A stretch of 64,000 nucleotides of DNA from an uncultured Sphingomonas sp. (GTDB lineage Bacteria > Pseudomonadota > Alphaproteobacteria > Sphingomonadales > Sphingomonadaceae), in assembly GCA_913775975.1 (NCBI GenBank), contig CAJYLQ010000018.1, positions 1 through 64,000 of the forward strand, given 5' to 3'. Below are positions 1 through 7,940 of this stretch, piece after piece. Position numbers and translations under genes: made by a program. The stretch's first letter is position 1; each line of letters opens with the position of its first letter. The notes under the pieces were generated by a model, which ran no database searches, was not told the origin of the DNA, and worked only from the letters and a program-made list of their open reading frames with translations.

Positions 1-744
1 ATGGACGGGCGGAAGCTGGGGGCGAAGGCCGATCGCAACGGCTATTTCTTCGTGCTCGACCGGACGAACGGCAAGTTCGTCTCCGCCAATCGCTTCGTCT
101 CGCGCACCGATTGGGCGACCGGCTTCACCAAGGACGGCAAGCCGATCTACGATCCCGCCAAGCGCCCGCCCGCGCCCAGCGCCGAAAAGGGCGCCAGCGT
201 GTTCGCCGCGCCCAGCTTCCTCGGCGGCAAGAACTGGATGCCGATGGCATACAGCCAGCAGACCGGCATGTTCTACATCCCCTCGAACGAATGGGGCATG
301 GACATCTGGAACGAGCCGATCGCCTATAAGAAGGGCGCGGCCTATCTGGGCGCTGGCTTCACGATCAAGCCGCTGAACCCCGACTATATTGGCGTGCTGC
401 GCGCGATGGACCCCAAGACGGGCAAGATCGCATGGGAATATAAGAACAAGGCGCCTCTGTGGGGCGGCGTGCTGACCACTGCGGGCAATCTTGTCTTCAC
501 CGGCACGCCCGAGGGCTATCTGAAGGCGTTCGACGCCAAGACCGGCAAGGAGCTGTGGAAGTTCAACACCGGCTCCGGCGTCGTTGGCAGCCCGGTGACG
601 TGGGAGCAGGACGGCGAGCAATATGTCGCGGTCATGAGCGGCTGGGGCGGCGCGGTGCCGCTGTGGGGCGGCGAGGTCGCCAAGGCGGTGCAGCATATCA
701 ACCAGGGCGGCGCGCTTTGGGTCTTCAAGCTGCCCAAGGCATGA
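1..744 (+). CDS. PQQ-dependent alcohol dehydrogenase, C-terminal part (partial)
   Basis: This is the last 247 codons of a periplasmic quinoprotein alcohol dehydrogenase; the family is usually about 600 residues, so the N-terminal half with the signal peptide, the disulfide and most active-site residues lies outside the window. The reading frame is open from base 1. Visible family features are [11 protein letters not shown] near residue 75, the propeller-blade repeats [14 protein letters not shown] (137-150) and [14 protein letters not shown] (178-191), and a tryptophan/glycine-rich end. The fragment reads like the methanol/ethanol (XoxF/ExaA) class. Whether it uses calcium or a lanthanide cannot be told, because the deciding Asp next to the catalytic Asp is in the missing half. 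Adjacent ErbR-like, ExaC-like and pseudoazurin genes favour ethanol or a similar short alcohol as substrate. Confidence 0.9.
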   Translation: MDGRKLGAKADRNGYFFVLDRTNGKFVSANRFVSRTDWATGFTKDGKPIYDPAKRPPAPSAEKGASVFAAPSFLGGKNWMPMAYSQQTGMFYIPSNEWGMDIWNEPIAYKKGAAYLGAGFTIKPLNPDYIGVLRAMDPKTGKIAWEYKNKAPLWGGVLTTAGNLVFTGTPEGYLKAFDAKTGKELWKFNTGSGVVGSPVTWEQDGEQYVAVMSGWGGAVPLWGGEVAKAVQHINQGGALWVFKLPKA

Positions 745-755
745 TCGCCGCCGGG

Positions 756-783
756 GGAGCGTCGCTGACGACGACGCTCCTTT
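756..783 (+). terminator. Rho-independent terminator after the quinoprotein gene
   Basis: A perfect 9-bp stem, GGAGCGTCG pairing with CGACGCTCC, encloses a 7-base loop and is followed by TTT. It starts 12 bases after the dehydrogenase stop and lies before the regulator at 831, so the two genes probably have separate transcripts or only read-through coupling. Confidence 0.75.
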
Positions 784-830
784 CGCGCGCCCCCAAAGAC
801 CTGCTAGTCGATGACACAGGGAGGAGCGGG

Positions 831-1472
831 GTGGAACGTGTTCTGATCGCGGACGATCATCCGCTGGTGCGCGACGGGCTGCGCACCGTCATCGCCGTCG
901 CCTTCGACCAGGCCGATCTGTTCGAGGCGTCGTCCGTCGCGGAGGCGATCGAGATCATCGAGCGCGAGCGCGACTTCGACCTCGTCCTCCTCGACCTCAA
1001 CATGCCCGATGCGCAGGGTTTTTCGGGCCTCGTGGCGCTGCGATCGCGCTTTCCCGCGCTGCCCGTCGTGATGGTGTCCGCCGCGGTCGACGGCCAGGTG
1101 GTCGGTGCCGCGATCGCCAACGGCGCGGCCGGCTTCATCCCGAAGTCATTGAAGCGCAGTCAGATCGTCGCGGCGATCCAGTCGATCTTGGCCGGCAACA
1201 TATACGTCCCGGAGGATTTCGCGCCCCCCGCCGGCGCCACCGGCGAGATCGAGGATATCCGCCGCCGGCTCGACACGCTGACGCCGCAGCAGCGCGTCGT
1301 TCTTGGACTGGTCGTCGCGGGCAAGCTGAACAAGCAGATCGCCTATGAGCTGGACGTGTCGATGACGACGGTGAAGGCGCATGTCTCCGCCATCCTCGCC
1401 AAGCTGAACGTCTATAGCCGGACGCAGGCGGTGATCCTTGCCAACCGGATCGGCTTCATCCCGCCCCAGTGA
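831..1472 (+). CDS. LuxR-type response regulator, ErbR/AgmR-like
   Basis: A 213-residue NarL/FixJ-type response regulator. The receiver domain covers about residues 3-118, with acidic residues D8/D9, the phospho-acceptor D55 in LLDLNMP and the conserved lysine K105 in GFIPKS. The LuxR helix-turn-helix covers about 147-205, with LNKQIAYELDVSMTTVKAHVSAIL. The GTG start at 831 is chosen because GGGAGGAG lies just upstream and the protein then begins directly with the receiver strand; the longer open frame upstream would run into the terminator. The pattern, including the NKQIAY and TTVKAHVSAIL stretches, resembles ErbR/AgmR, which controls PQQ-ethanol oxidation in pseudomonads. It is convergent with the hybrid kinase and likely, by inference, its output partner or a co-regulator of the dehydrogenase. 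Confidence 0.88.
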   Translation: MERVLIADDHPLVRDGLRTVIAVAFDQADLFEASSVAEAIEIIERERDFDLVLLDLNMPDAQGFSGLVALRSRFPALPVVMVSAAVDGQVVGAAIANGAAGFIPKSLKRSQIVAAIQSILAGNIYVPEDFAPPAGATGEIEDIRRRLDTLTPQQRVVLGLVVAGKLNKQIAYELDVSMTTVKAHVSAILAKLNVYSRTQAVILANRIGFIPPQ

Positions 1473-1483
1473 CGATTGGCGGC

Positions 1484-1505
1484 CGGGGGGCCAGTGGCTC
1501 CCCCG
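1484..1505. terminator. Hairpin between convergent regulator and kinase genes
   Basis: CGGGGG pairs with CCCCCG, and inner G-T and CC-GG pairs extend the stem. It sits in the 40-base space between the stop codons of the convergent response regulator and hybrid kinase, where it could end transcription from both sides. There is no clear T-run, so this rests on position and stem strength. Confidence 0.45.
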
Positions 1506-1512
1506 CCGGTGT

Positions 1513-3723
1513 TCAGCAAACGCTCGCCAGCAATGCGCGAAGCTGCGCGGGCTTCACCGGCTTTTGCAGCACGTGCAGCCCCTCCCCGATCAGCCGTTCG
1601 CGCAGCGCCGGCATCCGGTCGGCGGTGATGATGACGGCGGGCACCGCCGCACCGATAGCCGCACGCAGTGCCGCCACCGCCTCGTCGCCCAGCGCCCCCG
1701 CACCCAGATGATAGTCGGCCAGGATCACGTCGGGCGCGCGGCGGGCGCGGCGCAGTTGCGCCTGCGCCTCCGCCAGCGTGGTCGCGGTGCGTACCTTCAC
1801 CCCCCAGCCGCCCAGCATCGCCCGCATCCCCGCCAGGATCGCCTCCTCATTGTCGAGGACCAGCACGTTGGTCACGCCGATCCCGCGCGGCGACGCCGCG
1901 ACCGGCGCGGCGTGCAGCACCCCCATCGCGGCCAGCGGCACGTCGATCGAAAAGGTCGCGCCCTGCCCCGCCGCGCTTTTCAGCCCGATCGGATGGCCCA
2001 GCATCCGGCTGGCGCGCTGGACGATCGCCAGCCCCAGCCCCATGCCCTGCGACGATGCGCCGTCCAGCCGGTGGAATTCCTCGAAGATCTCCCGGTGATG
2101 CGCGGGGTCGATCCCCGGTCCGGTATCGGCGACCGCGATCGACACGGTGCCGCCCACCTGCCGCGCGGACATAATGACGCCGCCCTGCTGCGTATAGCGG
2201 ATCGCGTTGGACAGGAAATTCTGGAGCACGCGGCGCAGCAGCCGCCGGTCTGAATGGACCCACAACTGCGTCGGCATCACGGTCAGCGTCAGTCCGCGTT
2301 CCGCCGCGAGCAGCGCGAATTCGGCGCGCAGCGTCTCGAACAGATCGTCGATCGGCACGTCGCTCCAGTCGGGCTTGATCGCGCCGGCATCCAGTTTCGA
2401 GATTTCCAGCAGCGCCTCCAGCAGACCCTCGATCGAATCGAGCGCCGAGGCCGTCTGCATCACGATCGCGCGATTGCTCTTCGCCATCTGCCGGCCCGAC
2501 AGCGCGGAGACGAACAGGCGCGCGGCGTTGAGCGGCTGCAGCAGGTCATGGCTCGCCGCCGCCAGGAAGCGCGTCTTGGACAGGTTCGCCTGTTCGGCCG
2601 CCGTCTTCGCCTCGCGCATCGCGCCCTCGGCCGCCTCACGCTCGCGGACCTGCTGCTGCAATTCCCGCGTGCGCGCCGCGACCCGCTGCTCCAGCGCGTC
2701 GGCGGTGCGCAGCCGCTCGGTGACGTCGTCGAAGCTCATCACCATGCCGCCATCCGGCATCGCCAGCCGGCGAATCTCGATCGAGCGGCCATCGGCCAGC
2801 CGGCGGACCGCCACCACCTCCTGCCCGTCCGCCGCGCCGTCGATCCATCCGAGCGTGTCCGCGGCGTCGGCGCGGCGCAGGTGCGACTTGCACCAGTCGA
2901 CCAGCGCGCCGTGGTCGGCGATGCCCGCCCGCGCGCGCGCGGTAGGCAGGTTCAGCAGCGTCAGCAGCGGATCGTTCCATGCCACCAGCGTCCGGTCGGG
3001 CGCGAAGACGCACACGCCCTGCGGCATAGCGTCCAGCGTGCCCTGCAGCACCACCGCGCGCTCCGCCAGTTCGCGCGCGCGGCGGCGGGCATCCTCCGCC
3101 TTGATGTCGGTGATGTCGGTATAGACGCCGACGATGCCGCCATCGCTGGTCCGCTGCTCGTTGGCCTGGATCCAGCGCCCGTCCGCCAGCGACAGGACCT
3201 GCGCCCCCGCCGCCACGTGATGTTGGCCGATCCGCTCCGTCACCCAGCGGTCGGGCGCGATCAGCGCGCCCAGCGTCGCGCTGCTGTTGACGATTGCACC
3301 GGCGATCTCCTCGAACTTGGTGCCCGGGACGATCCGGTCCGCGATTTCCGGCCAGAGTGACAGATAGGTCTGGTTGCACAGCACCAGCCGGTCGTCCGCG
3401 TCGAAGATCGCGAACCCCTCGTCCAGCGCCTCGATCGCATCGCCCAGCCGCCGGCGGGCGGCATCGGCGGCCTCGCGCGCATGGGCCTGCGCGGCGTTGC
3501 TGGCGGCCAGGTCACCCAGCGCGCGCTCCAGATCGGCGGTCCGCTCGCGCACCTTGTTCTCCAGCGCGATCGCCGTCTCGAAGGCGGAAAAGGCATTGCC
3601 CTGCAGATCGGTGGATCGCTCCACCCGATCCATCAGCGATGCGTTGATCCGCTCCAGCTTGACGATCCGCGCCTCCAGCGCGGCGATGCGCGCAGTCTCG
3701 TCCGTATGGCCGCTGCCGCGCAT
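1513..3723 (-). CDS. Hybrid sensor histidine kinase, NahK/ErcS'-like
   Basis: A 736-residue cytoplasmic hybrid kinase with no membrane segment. An N-terminal coiled coil (about 10-95) precedes two PAS-type domains (about 95-208 and 225-340) and a second helical linker. The HisKA domain has the phospho-accepting H392 in AASHDLLQPLNA, the HATPase has the N-box around N507, DTGPG (533-537) and GMGLGLAI, and a C-terminal receiver carries D670 in ADYHL and K721. This layout, with the HDLLQPL H-box, is that of NahK/ErcS' (PA1976) of Pseudomonas. Its ATG overlaps the stop of the upstream FIST gene by one base (TGATG), so the two are translationally coupled. It should sense through the FIST protein and pass phosphate on through its receiver; the target is unknown and the neighbouring LuxR regulator is a candidate. 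Confidence 0.88.
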   Translation of the reverse strand: MRGSGHTDETARIAALEARIVKLERINASLMDRVERSTDLQGNAFSAFETAIALENKVRERTADLERALGDLAASNAAQAHAREAADAARRRLGDAIEALDEGFAIFDADDRLVLCNQTYLSLWPEIADRIVPGTKFEEIAGAIVNSSATLGALIAPDRWVTERIGQHHVAAGAQVLSLADGRWIQANEQRTSDGGIVGVYTDITDIKAEDARRRARELAERAVVLQGTLDAMPQGVCVFAPDRTLVAWNDPLLTLLNLPTARARAGIADHGALVDWCKSHLRRADAADTLGWIDGAADGQEVVAVRRLADGRSIEIRRLAMPDGGMVMSFDDVTERLRTADALEQRVAARTRELQQQVREREAAEGAMREAKTAAEQANLSKTRFLAAASHDLLQPLNAARLFVSALSGRQMAKSNRAIVMQTASALDSIEGLLEALLEISKLDAGAIKPDWSDVPIDDLFETLRAEFALLAAERGLTLTVMPTQLWVHSDRRLLRRVLQNFLSNAIRYTQQGGVIMSARQVGGTVSIAVADTGPGIDPAHHREIFEEFHRLDGASSQGMGLGLAIVQRASRMLGHPIGLKSAAGQGATFSIDVPLAAMGVLHAAPVAASPRGIGVTNVLVLDNEEAILAGMRAMLGGWGVKVRTATTLAEAQAQLRRARRAPDVILADYHLGAGALGDEAVAALRAAIGAAVPAVIITADRMPALRERLIGEGLHVLQKPVKPAQLRALLASVC

Positions 3724-4922
3724 CAACCGCGTCCGATCGCAAGGCCGGTAAAGGTCTGGTTGACGCGCAGCGCCCGGAACTGTTCGCCATAGGTGTTGAA
3801 GCCGACGACGCCGCGCGCCGCGAACAGGCTGGACACGCTATGCCGCAACTGCCGCTGCTCCACCTCCACGGAATTGAGGACGCAGTCGAACCCCAGCACC
3901 CGGTCGATCCCGCCGACGTTGCGCTCGACATCGTCGAACAGGGTGTGAAGCCCGCCCATGATGTCGCCCGTCTCGCCCAGCGTCAGCACGATCCCCTCGT
4001 CGATCGCGCCATAGAAGGTCAGGCTGCCGTCGGGGTTGGCCGTCTGGATCGACCGGACGTAATATTCGCCGCCCGCGCGCACCATCGGTGGATGCGCCGC
4101 GAACATGGCCGGCCCCAGATCGGCGGTCGCACAGCCGATCAGCCGGGCATATTCCTCCGCCGCCGGTTCCGCGTTGATCTCGTGCACGATGCGGCGAACC
4201 GTATCGGCGGCGGTGATGACCATCCGGGTCTTGCCCGGCCGGTAATGCTGCCCGCGAAAGACGGTTATCGGCCGCGCGGTCGACAGGATCGCCACGACCG
4301 CCGCATCACGGCGGAACGCGCCATCGTGGAAGACGAAGGTTTCGCTGAAATCCAGACCGTCGCCGGACGCGCCGCCGATCATCGGCACCTCGCCCAGCGC
4401 GTCCTGCAACGTCAGCGTCAGCATCTCCTCGCGATGCGACAGGCCATCGACCAGGAAGATCGCGGCGTGGTTCACCGCCGCACCGAATGCGCGCGTCTCT
4501 TCGTTCGCCTGCGCCACCATCTCGCGCACGCGCCGCTGCGCCTCGGCGGCGTCGAATTGGTCGAGGTCGGTGAAACAGGTCGCCGCCAGCCGGAAATCGC
4601 TGGCCGGAAAGCCGATCGCGGTGATCGTCCCCTTCTCCATCCCCTCGGGCGTCAGTTCCCCCGACGAGGTGCAGCCGACGATCGTCAGCCCCTCGCACCG
4701 GGCCGCGATCGATGCGCCCAGCGCATCCAGCGGATAGCGGCTGGAACAGAAGATCAGCATGCCCGACAGCTCCGGAACGTCAAGCTCGCGGAACAGCGCG
4801 CGGATCGCGAGTTCGGGATCGTCCTCGCGGGTGAAGGCGACGCGCAGGCGGGCGGCGGGCGGGGTGATCGGAGTCGTCACGGGCGCGATGATGGCAGCGG
4901 GTCCGCGCGTCGTCATCCTCAT
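3723..4922 (-). CDS. FIST-domain sensor protein, NosP-like
   Basis: A 399-residue soluble protein with FIST_N (about 28-225) and FIST_C (about 235-390) domains. Family signatures are GCTSSGEL (83-90), IGGASGDG (182-189) and GFNTYGE (374-380). In Pseudomonas the FIST protein NosP (PA1975) binds haem, senses nitric oxide and inhibits its co-transcribed kinase NahK; the same gene order is seen here, directly upstream of the NahK-like kinase. I cannot point to the haem ligand with certainty; histidines at 152, 163, 199, 226, 277 and 361 are available. The start at 4922 is an ATGA overlap with the DUF779 stop; an in-frame ATG at 4916 is an alternative. The function as an NO sensor is inferred from family and context only. 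Confidence 0.85.
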   Translation of the reverse strand: MRMTTRGPAAIIAPVTTPITPPAARLRVAFTREDDPELAIRALFRELDVPELSGMLIFCSSRYPLDALGASIAARCEGLTIVGCTSSGELTPEGMEKGTITAIGFPASDFRLAATCFTDLDQFDAAEAQRRVREMVAQANEETRAFGAAVNHAAIFLVDGLSHREEMLTLTLQDALGEVPMIGGASGDGLDFSETFVFHDGAFRRDAAVVAILSTARPITVFRGQHYRPGKTRMVITAADTVRRIVHEINAEPAAEEYARLIGCATADLGPAMFAAHPPMVRAGGEYYVRSIQTANPDGSLTFYGAIDEGIVLTLGETGDIMGGLHTLFDDVERNVGGIDRVLGFDCVLNSVEVEQRQLRHSVSSLFAARGVVGFNTYGEQFRALRVNQTFTGLAIGRG

Positions 4923-5326
4923 TCGCCGCGCGGCGGGGGTCCCTGCGCGTCCAGCGCGTCGGCCTCCGCATCGGTGAAGACGCGGCTGCGGATCATGAAG
5001 CGCACTCCCTCCGGCCCCTCCAGCGAAAAGCCGGCGCCGCGACCGGGGACGACATCGATCGTCACCTGCGTATGCCGCCAATAGGCGAACTGCGCCGCGC
5101 CGATCCATACCGGGATATCCTGCGCCGCGCCGACATGGCCCAGCAGCACGTCCTGCCCGCCGACCCGGAACTCGCCGGCCGGATAGCACATCGGCGCGGA
5201 GCCGTCGCAGCAGCCGCCCGACTGGTGGAACATCAACGGCCCGTGCCGCCCGGCCAACCGCGCCATCATCGCATCGGCGGCGGGTGTGGACAGGATGCGA
5301 GGGGGTGGCGGGGTCAAGACGGGCAT
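4919..5326 (-). CDS. DUF779 family protein
   Basis: A 135-residue protein of the DUF779 family, which commonly sits beside aldehyde dehydrogenase genes; no biochemical function is established. The visible signature is HQSGGCCDGSAPMC (34-47), a cysteine-rich loop that could bind a metal or take part in redox chemistry. It lies downstream of the ExaC-like aldehyde dehydrogenase on the same strand, separated by a strong hairpin, and overlaps the FIST gene by four bases. A role in aldehyde dehydrogenase maturation or aldehyde handling is a reasonable guess from context. Confidence 0.85.
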   Translation of the reverse strand: MPVLTPPPPRILSTPAADAMMARLAGRHGPLMFHQSGGCCDGSAPMCYPAGEFRVGGQDVLLGHVGAAQDIPVWIGAAQFAYWRHTQVTIDVVPGRGAGFSLEGPEGVRFMIRSRVFTDAEADALDAQGPPPRGE

Positions 5327-5340
5327 CCTTCCAATCGGGA

Positions 5341-5379
5341 GCGGCAGCCCCCGCCCCGTAGAAGGGCGGAGGCTGCCGC
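5341..5379. terminator. Strong hairpin between aldehyde dehydrogenase and DUF779 genes
   Basis: GCGGCAGCC-C-CCGCCC pairs with GGGCGG-A-GGCTGCCGC around a 7-base loop: 15 paired bases and one mismatch. No T-run follows on either strand. It lies inside the apparent minus-strand operon, after the aldehyde dehydrogenase stop and before DUF779-FIST-kinase, so it may act as a partial terminator or RNA-processing stem that lowers expression of the regulatory genes relative to the enzyme. Confidence 0.6.
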
Positions 5380-5431
5380 ATCGTTCCCACGAGGGGGAGA
5401 GGCGACAGGGTGGTCGGCCTCGCGGGGACGA

Positions 5432-6952
5432 TCAGAAGAAGCCGAGCGCCTTGGGGCTGTAGCTGACGAGCAGGTTCTTGGTCTGCTGGTAATGGTCCAG
5501 CATCATCTTGTGCGTCTCGCGCCCGATGCCCGACTGCTTGTAGCCGCCGAACGCCGCATGCGCCGGATAGAGGTGATAGCAGTTCGTCCAGACGCGCCCG
5601 GCCTGGATGCCGCGCCCCATGCGATAGGCGGTCGTGCCGTTGCGCGACCACACGCCCGCGCCCAGGCCGTAGAGCGTGTCGTTGGCCATCGCCAGCGCAT
5701 CCGCCTCGTCCTTGAAGGTCGTGACCGCCAGGACGGGACCGAAGATTTCCTCCTGGAACACGCGCATCCGGTTATGGCCCTCAAGCACGGTCGGCGTGAC
5801 GTAGAAACCGCTGTCGAGCTCCCCGCCCAGCTGCGCCCGCGTGCCGCCGGTCAGCACCTTCGCGCCCTCGCCCTTGCCGATGTCGATATAGGAGAGGATC
5901 TTCTCCAACTGGTCGTTCGAGGCCTGCGCGCCGATCATCGTCGCGGGATCGAGCGGGCTGCCCTGCTTGATCTTCTGCACGCGGGCGATCGCGCGTTCCA
6001 TGAAACGGTCGTAGATGCTTTCATGCACCAGCGCACGACTGGGGCAGGTGCAGACCTCGCCCTGGTTCAGCGCGAACATCGCGAAGCCTTCGAGCGCCTT
6101 GTCGAAGAAGTCGTCATCCTCCTGCATCACGTCGGCGAAGAAGATGTTCGGGCTCTTGCCGCCCAGCTCCAGCGTCACCGGGATAAGGTTCTCGGTCGCA
6201 TATTGCATGATGAGCCGGCCGGTCGTCGTCTCGCCGGTGAAGGCGATCTTGGCGATGCGCTTGTTTTGCGCCAGCGGCTTGCCCGCCTCCACGCCGAACC
6301 CGTTGACGACGTTCAGCACGCCCTCCGGCAGCAGGTCGCCGATCACCTCCATCAGCACCATGATCGACATCGGCGTCTGCTCGGCCGGCTTCAGCACGAC
6401 ACAGTTGCCGGCGGCCAGCGCGGGCGCCAGCTTCCAAGTCGCCATCAGCAGCGGGAAATTCCACGGGATGATCTGGCCGACGACGCCCAGCGGCTCGTGG
6501 ACGTGATAGGCGATGGTATCGTGGTCGATCTCCGCGATCGACCCCTCCTGCGCGCGCAGGCAGCCGGCGAAATAGCGGAAATGGTCGATCGCCAGCGGCA
6601 CGTCGGCGGCGGTCGTCTCGCGAATCGGCTTGCCGTTGTCGATCGTCTCGACCAGCGCGAGGAGGTTCAGCTTCTCTTCCATCCGGTCGGCGATCTTCAG
6701 CAGGATGCGGGCGCGCTCCGCCGGGCTGGTGCGGGCCCAGCCGTCCTTCGCCTTGTGCGCGGCGTCGAGCGCCAGCTCGATATCCCCGACGGTGCCGCGC
6801 GCGACCTGGCAGACCGTCTTGCCGGTGACGGGCGACGGATTGTCGAAATATTCGCCGCGCACCGGTGCGACCCAGCGGCCGCCGATGAAGTTGTCGTAGC
6901 GCGATCGGATCGCGATCTGGCCCTTCAGCTGATCCATGGCTTGCTGCAGCAT
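5432..6952 (-). CDS. NAD-dependent acetaldehyde dehydrogenase, ExaC-type
   Basis: A 506-residue aldehyde dehydrogenase that should oxidise acetaldehyde or a similar aldehyde to the acid with NAD in the cytoplasm. The length matches ExaC/AldB-type enzymes. Visible motifs are [10 protein letters not shown] (161-170), the cofactor loop FTGETTTG (238-245), the catalytic base E262 in LELGGKSPN and the nucleophile C301 in [11 protein letters not shown], which has the second cysteine C303 typical of this subgroup. The ATG at 6952 has GGGAG six bases upstream. It provides the second step after the quinoprotein dehydrogenase at the window start and heads the minus-strand unit that continues into DUF779, FIST and kinase genes. 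Confidence 0.92.
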   Translation of the reverse strand: MLQQAMDQLKGQIAIRSRYDNFIGGRWVAPVRGEYFDNPSPVTGKTVCQVARGTVGDIELALDAAHKAKDGWARTSPAERARILLKIADRMEEKLNLLALVETIDNGKPIRETTAADVPLAIDHFRYFAGCLRAQEGSIAEIDHDTIAYHVHEPLGVVGQIIPWNFPLLMATWKLAPALAAGNCVVLKPAEQTPMSIMVLMEVIGDLLPEGVLNVVNGFGVEAGKPLAQNKRIAKIAFTGETTTGRLIMQYATENLIPVTLELGGKSPNIFFADVMQEDDDFFDKALEGFAMFALNQGEVCTCPSRALVHESIYDRFMERAIARVQKIKQGSPLDPATMIGAQASNDQLEKILSYIDIGKGEGAKVLTGGTRAQLGGELDSGFYVTPTVLEGHNRMRVFQEEIFGPVLAVTTFKDEADALAMANDTLYGLGAGVWSRNGTTAYRMGRGIQAGRVWTNCYHLYPAHAAFGGYKQSGIGRETHKMMLDHYQQTKNLLVSYSPKALGFF

Positions 6953-7129
6953 CACATTCTCCCAAGGAATCGGTCCGGGTTCCCGGATCTTCCCGCGCAC
7001 CATCGGCCCGCCCGACAGCCGGCGCCATTGCACCAAAGGGCAATTGTCCCCCACGCCGCGCGATGGCGAATGGCTGGCGCAGAAAACCGGCGCCGCATCG
7101 CGCGCCTCCCGGGAGAGGTCTGGAAAATC

Positions 7130-7570
7130 ATGAGATATTTCACGCTGGCCGGCACATTGTTCCTGGCCGCCACCGCCGCCACTCCGGCGCTGGCGAAGGA
7201 CATCACCGTCCATATGCGCAATCAGGGCGCGGCGGGGGCGATGGTGTTCGAACCGTCCTTCATAAAGGCGAAGCCGGGCGACGTGATCCACTTCGTCCCC
7301 ACCGACCCCAGCCATAACGCGGAGACGATCCCGACCATGCTGCCGCCCGGCGTCACCCCGTCGAAGGGGGCGATGAACAAGGAATTCGTCCTGCCGGTAA
7401 AGGCGCCGGGCCTGTATGGTATCAAGTGCATGCCGCATTATTCGATGGGCATGGTGGCACTGGTGCAGGTGGGGGACGGCCCGTCGCCCAATCTGGCCGC
7501 GGCGCGGGCCGTCAAGCTGCCGCCCTTCGCCGCCAAACGCATGACGCCGATGCTGGCGCAGGCCAAATAG
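7130..7570 (+). CDS. Pseudoazurin (blue copper protein)
   Basis: A 146-residue periplasmic type I copper protein. A 22-residue signal peptide ending ALA precedes a cupredoxin domain. The copper ligands are all present: H62, C100, H103 and M108. After removal of the signal peptide these become 40, 78, 81 and 86, the exact numbering of characterised pseudoazurins. A short C-terminal extension (about 120-146) follows the fold. Pseudoazurins usually carry electrons to nitrite or nitrous oxide reductases; here the gene is divergent from the aldehyde dehydrogenase (177 bases between starts) and near a quinoprotein dehydrogenase, so it may accept electrons from that enzyme. That role is inference. 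Confidence 0.93.
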   Translation: MRYFTLAGTLFLAATAATPALAKDITVHMRNQGAAGAMVFEPSFIKAKPGDVIHFVPTDPSHNAETIPTMLPPGVTPSKGAMNKEFVLPVKAPGLYGIKCMPHYSMGMVALVQVGDGPSPNLAAARAVKLPPFAAKRMTPMLAQAK

Positions 7571-7580
7571 GGAGCCGCCG

Positions 7581-7880
7581 ATGACCGCCGCGCTGATCGT
7601 CACCTACCCCGACCATGACGGGGCCCGGTTCGACCGCGACTATTATGTCGCGACACACCTGCCCCTCGTCCGCGATCGACTTAAGCCCCATGGGCTGATC
7701 GACGCGACGGGCTATTTCCCCGACCAGCCGGGTGCGTGGCGGGCGATGGCGGTACTGACGTTTCGGGATGCGGACGCGCGGGCAGCCGCCCTGGCATCGC
7801 CCGACGCGGCACCGATCTTCGCCGACATTCCGAACTTCACCGATCTGCAGGCTGTGCCGGCGCAAGCGCATACTGCCTGA
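7581..7880 (+). CDS. EthD-family small protein
   Basis: A 99-residue protein of the EthD/dimeric alpha-beta barrel family. The typical start [19 protein letters not shown] is followed by the conserved THLPL. It lies 10 bases after the pseudoazurin stop with GGAGCCGCCG before its ATG, so it is almost certainly co-transcribed with it. EthD-like proteins accompany several oxidative pathways but have no defined catalytic role; no signal peptide is present, so it is cytoplasmic. Confidence 0.85.
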   Translation: MTAALIVTYPDHDGARFDRDYYVATHLPLVRDRLKPHGLIDATGYFPDQPGAWRAMAVLTFRDADARAAALASPDAAPIFADIPNFTDLQAVPAQAHTA

Positions 7881-7893
7881 TCGACATGGAGCA

Positions 7894-7930
7894 AAGCGGG
7901 CGCGGCACCCAGGTGTCGCGCCCGCCTTTT
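7894..7930. terminator. Bidirectional terminator
   Basis: GCGGGCGCG pairs with CGCGCCCGC around a 13-base loop, with AAA before and TTTT after the stem. It separates the pseudoazurin-EthD unit from the convergent TonB-dependent receptor gene and can serve both strands. Confidence 0.8.
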
Positions 7931-7940
7931 CATGTCCGCG

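Noticed and set aside
3723..5651. A long single frame joining the FIST gene to upstream sequence
   Set aside because: The region above 4922 is antisense or out of frame with DUF779 and the aldehyde dehydrogenase; the ATGA overlap sets the start.
5072..7570. An 832-codon open frame on the plus strand ending in pseudoazurin
   Set aside because: Only the last 146 codons match a known protein; the rest is antisense to the aldehyde dehydrogenase and DUF779 genes and has no domain.
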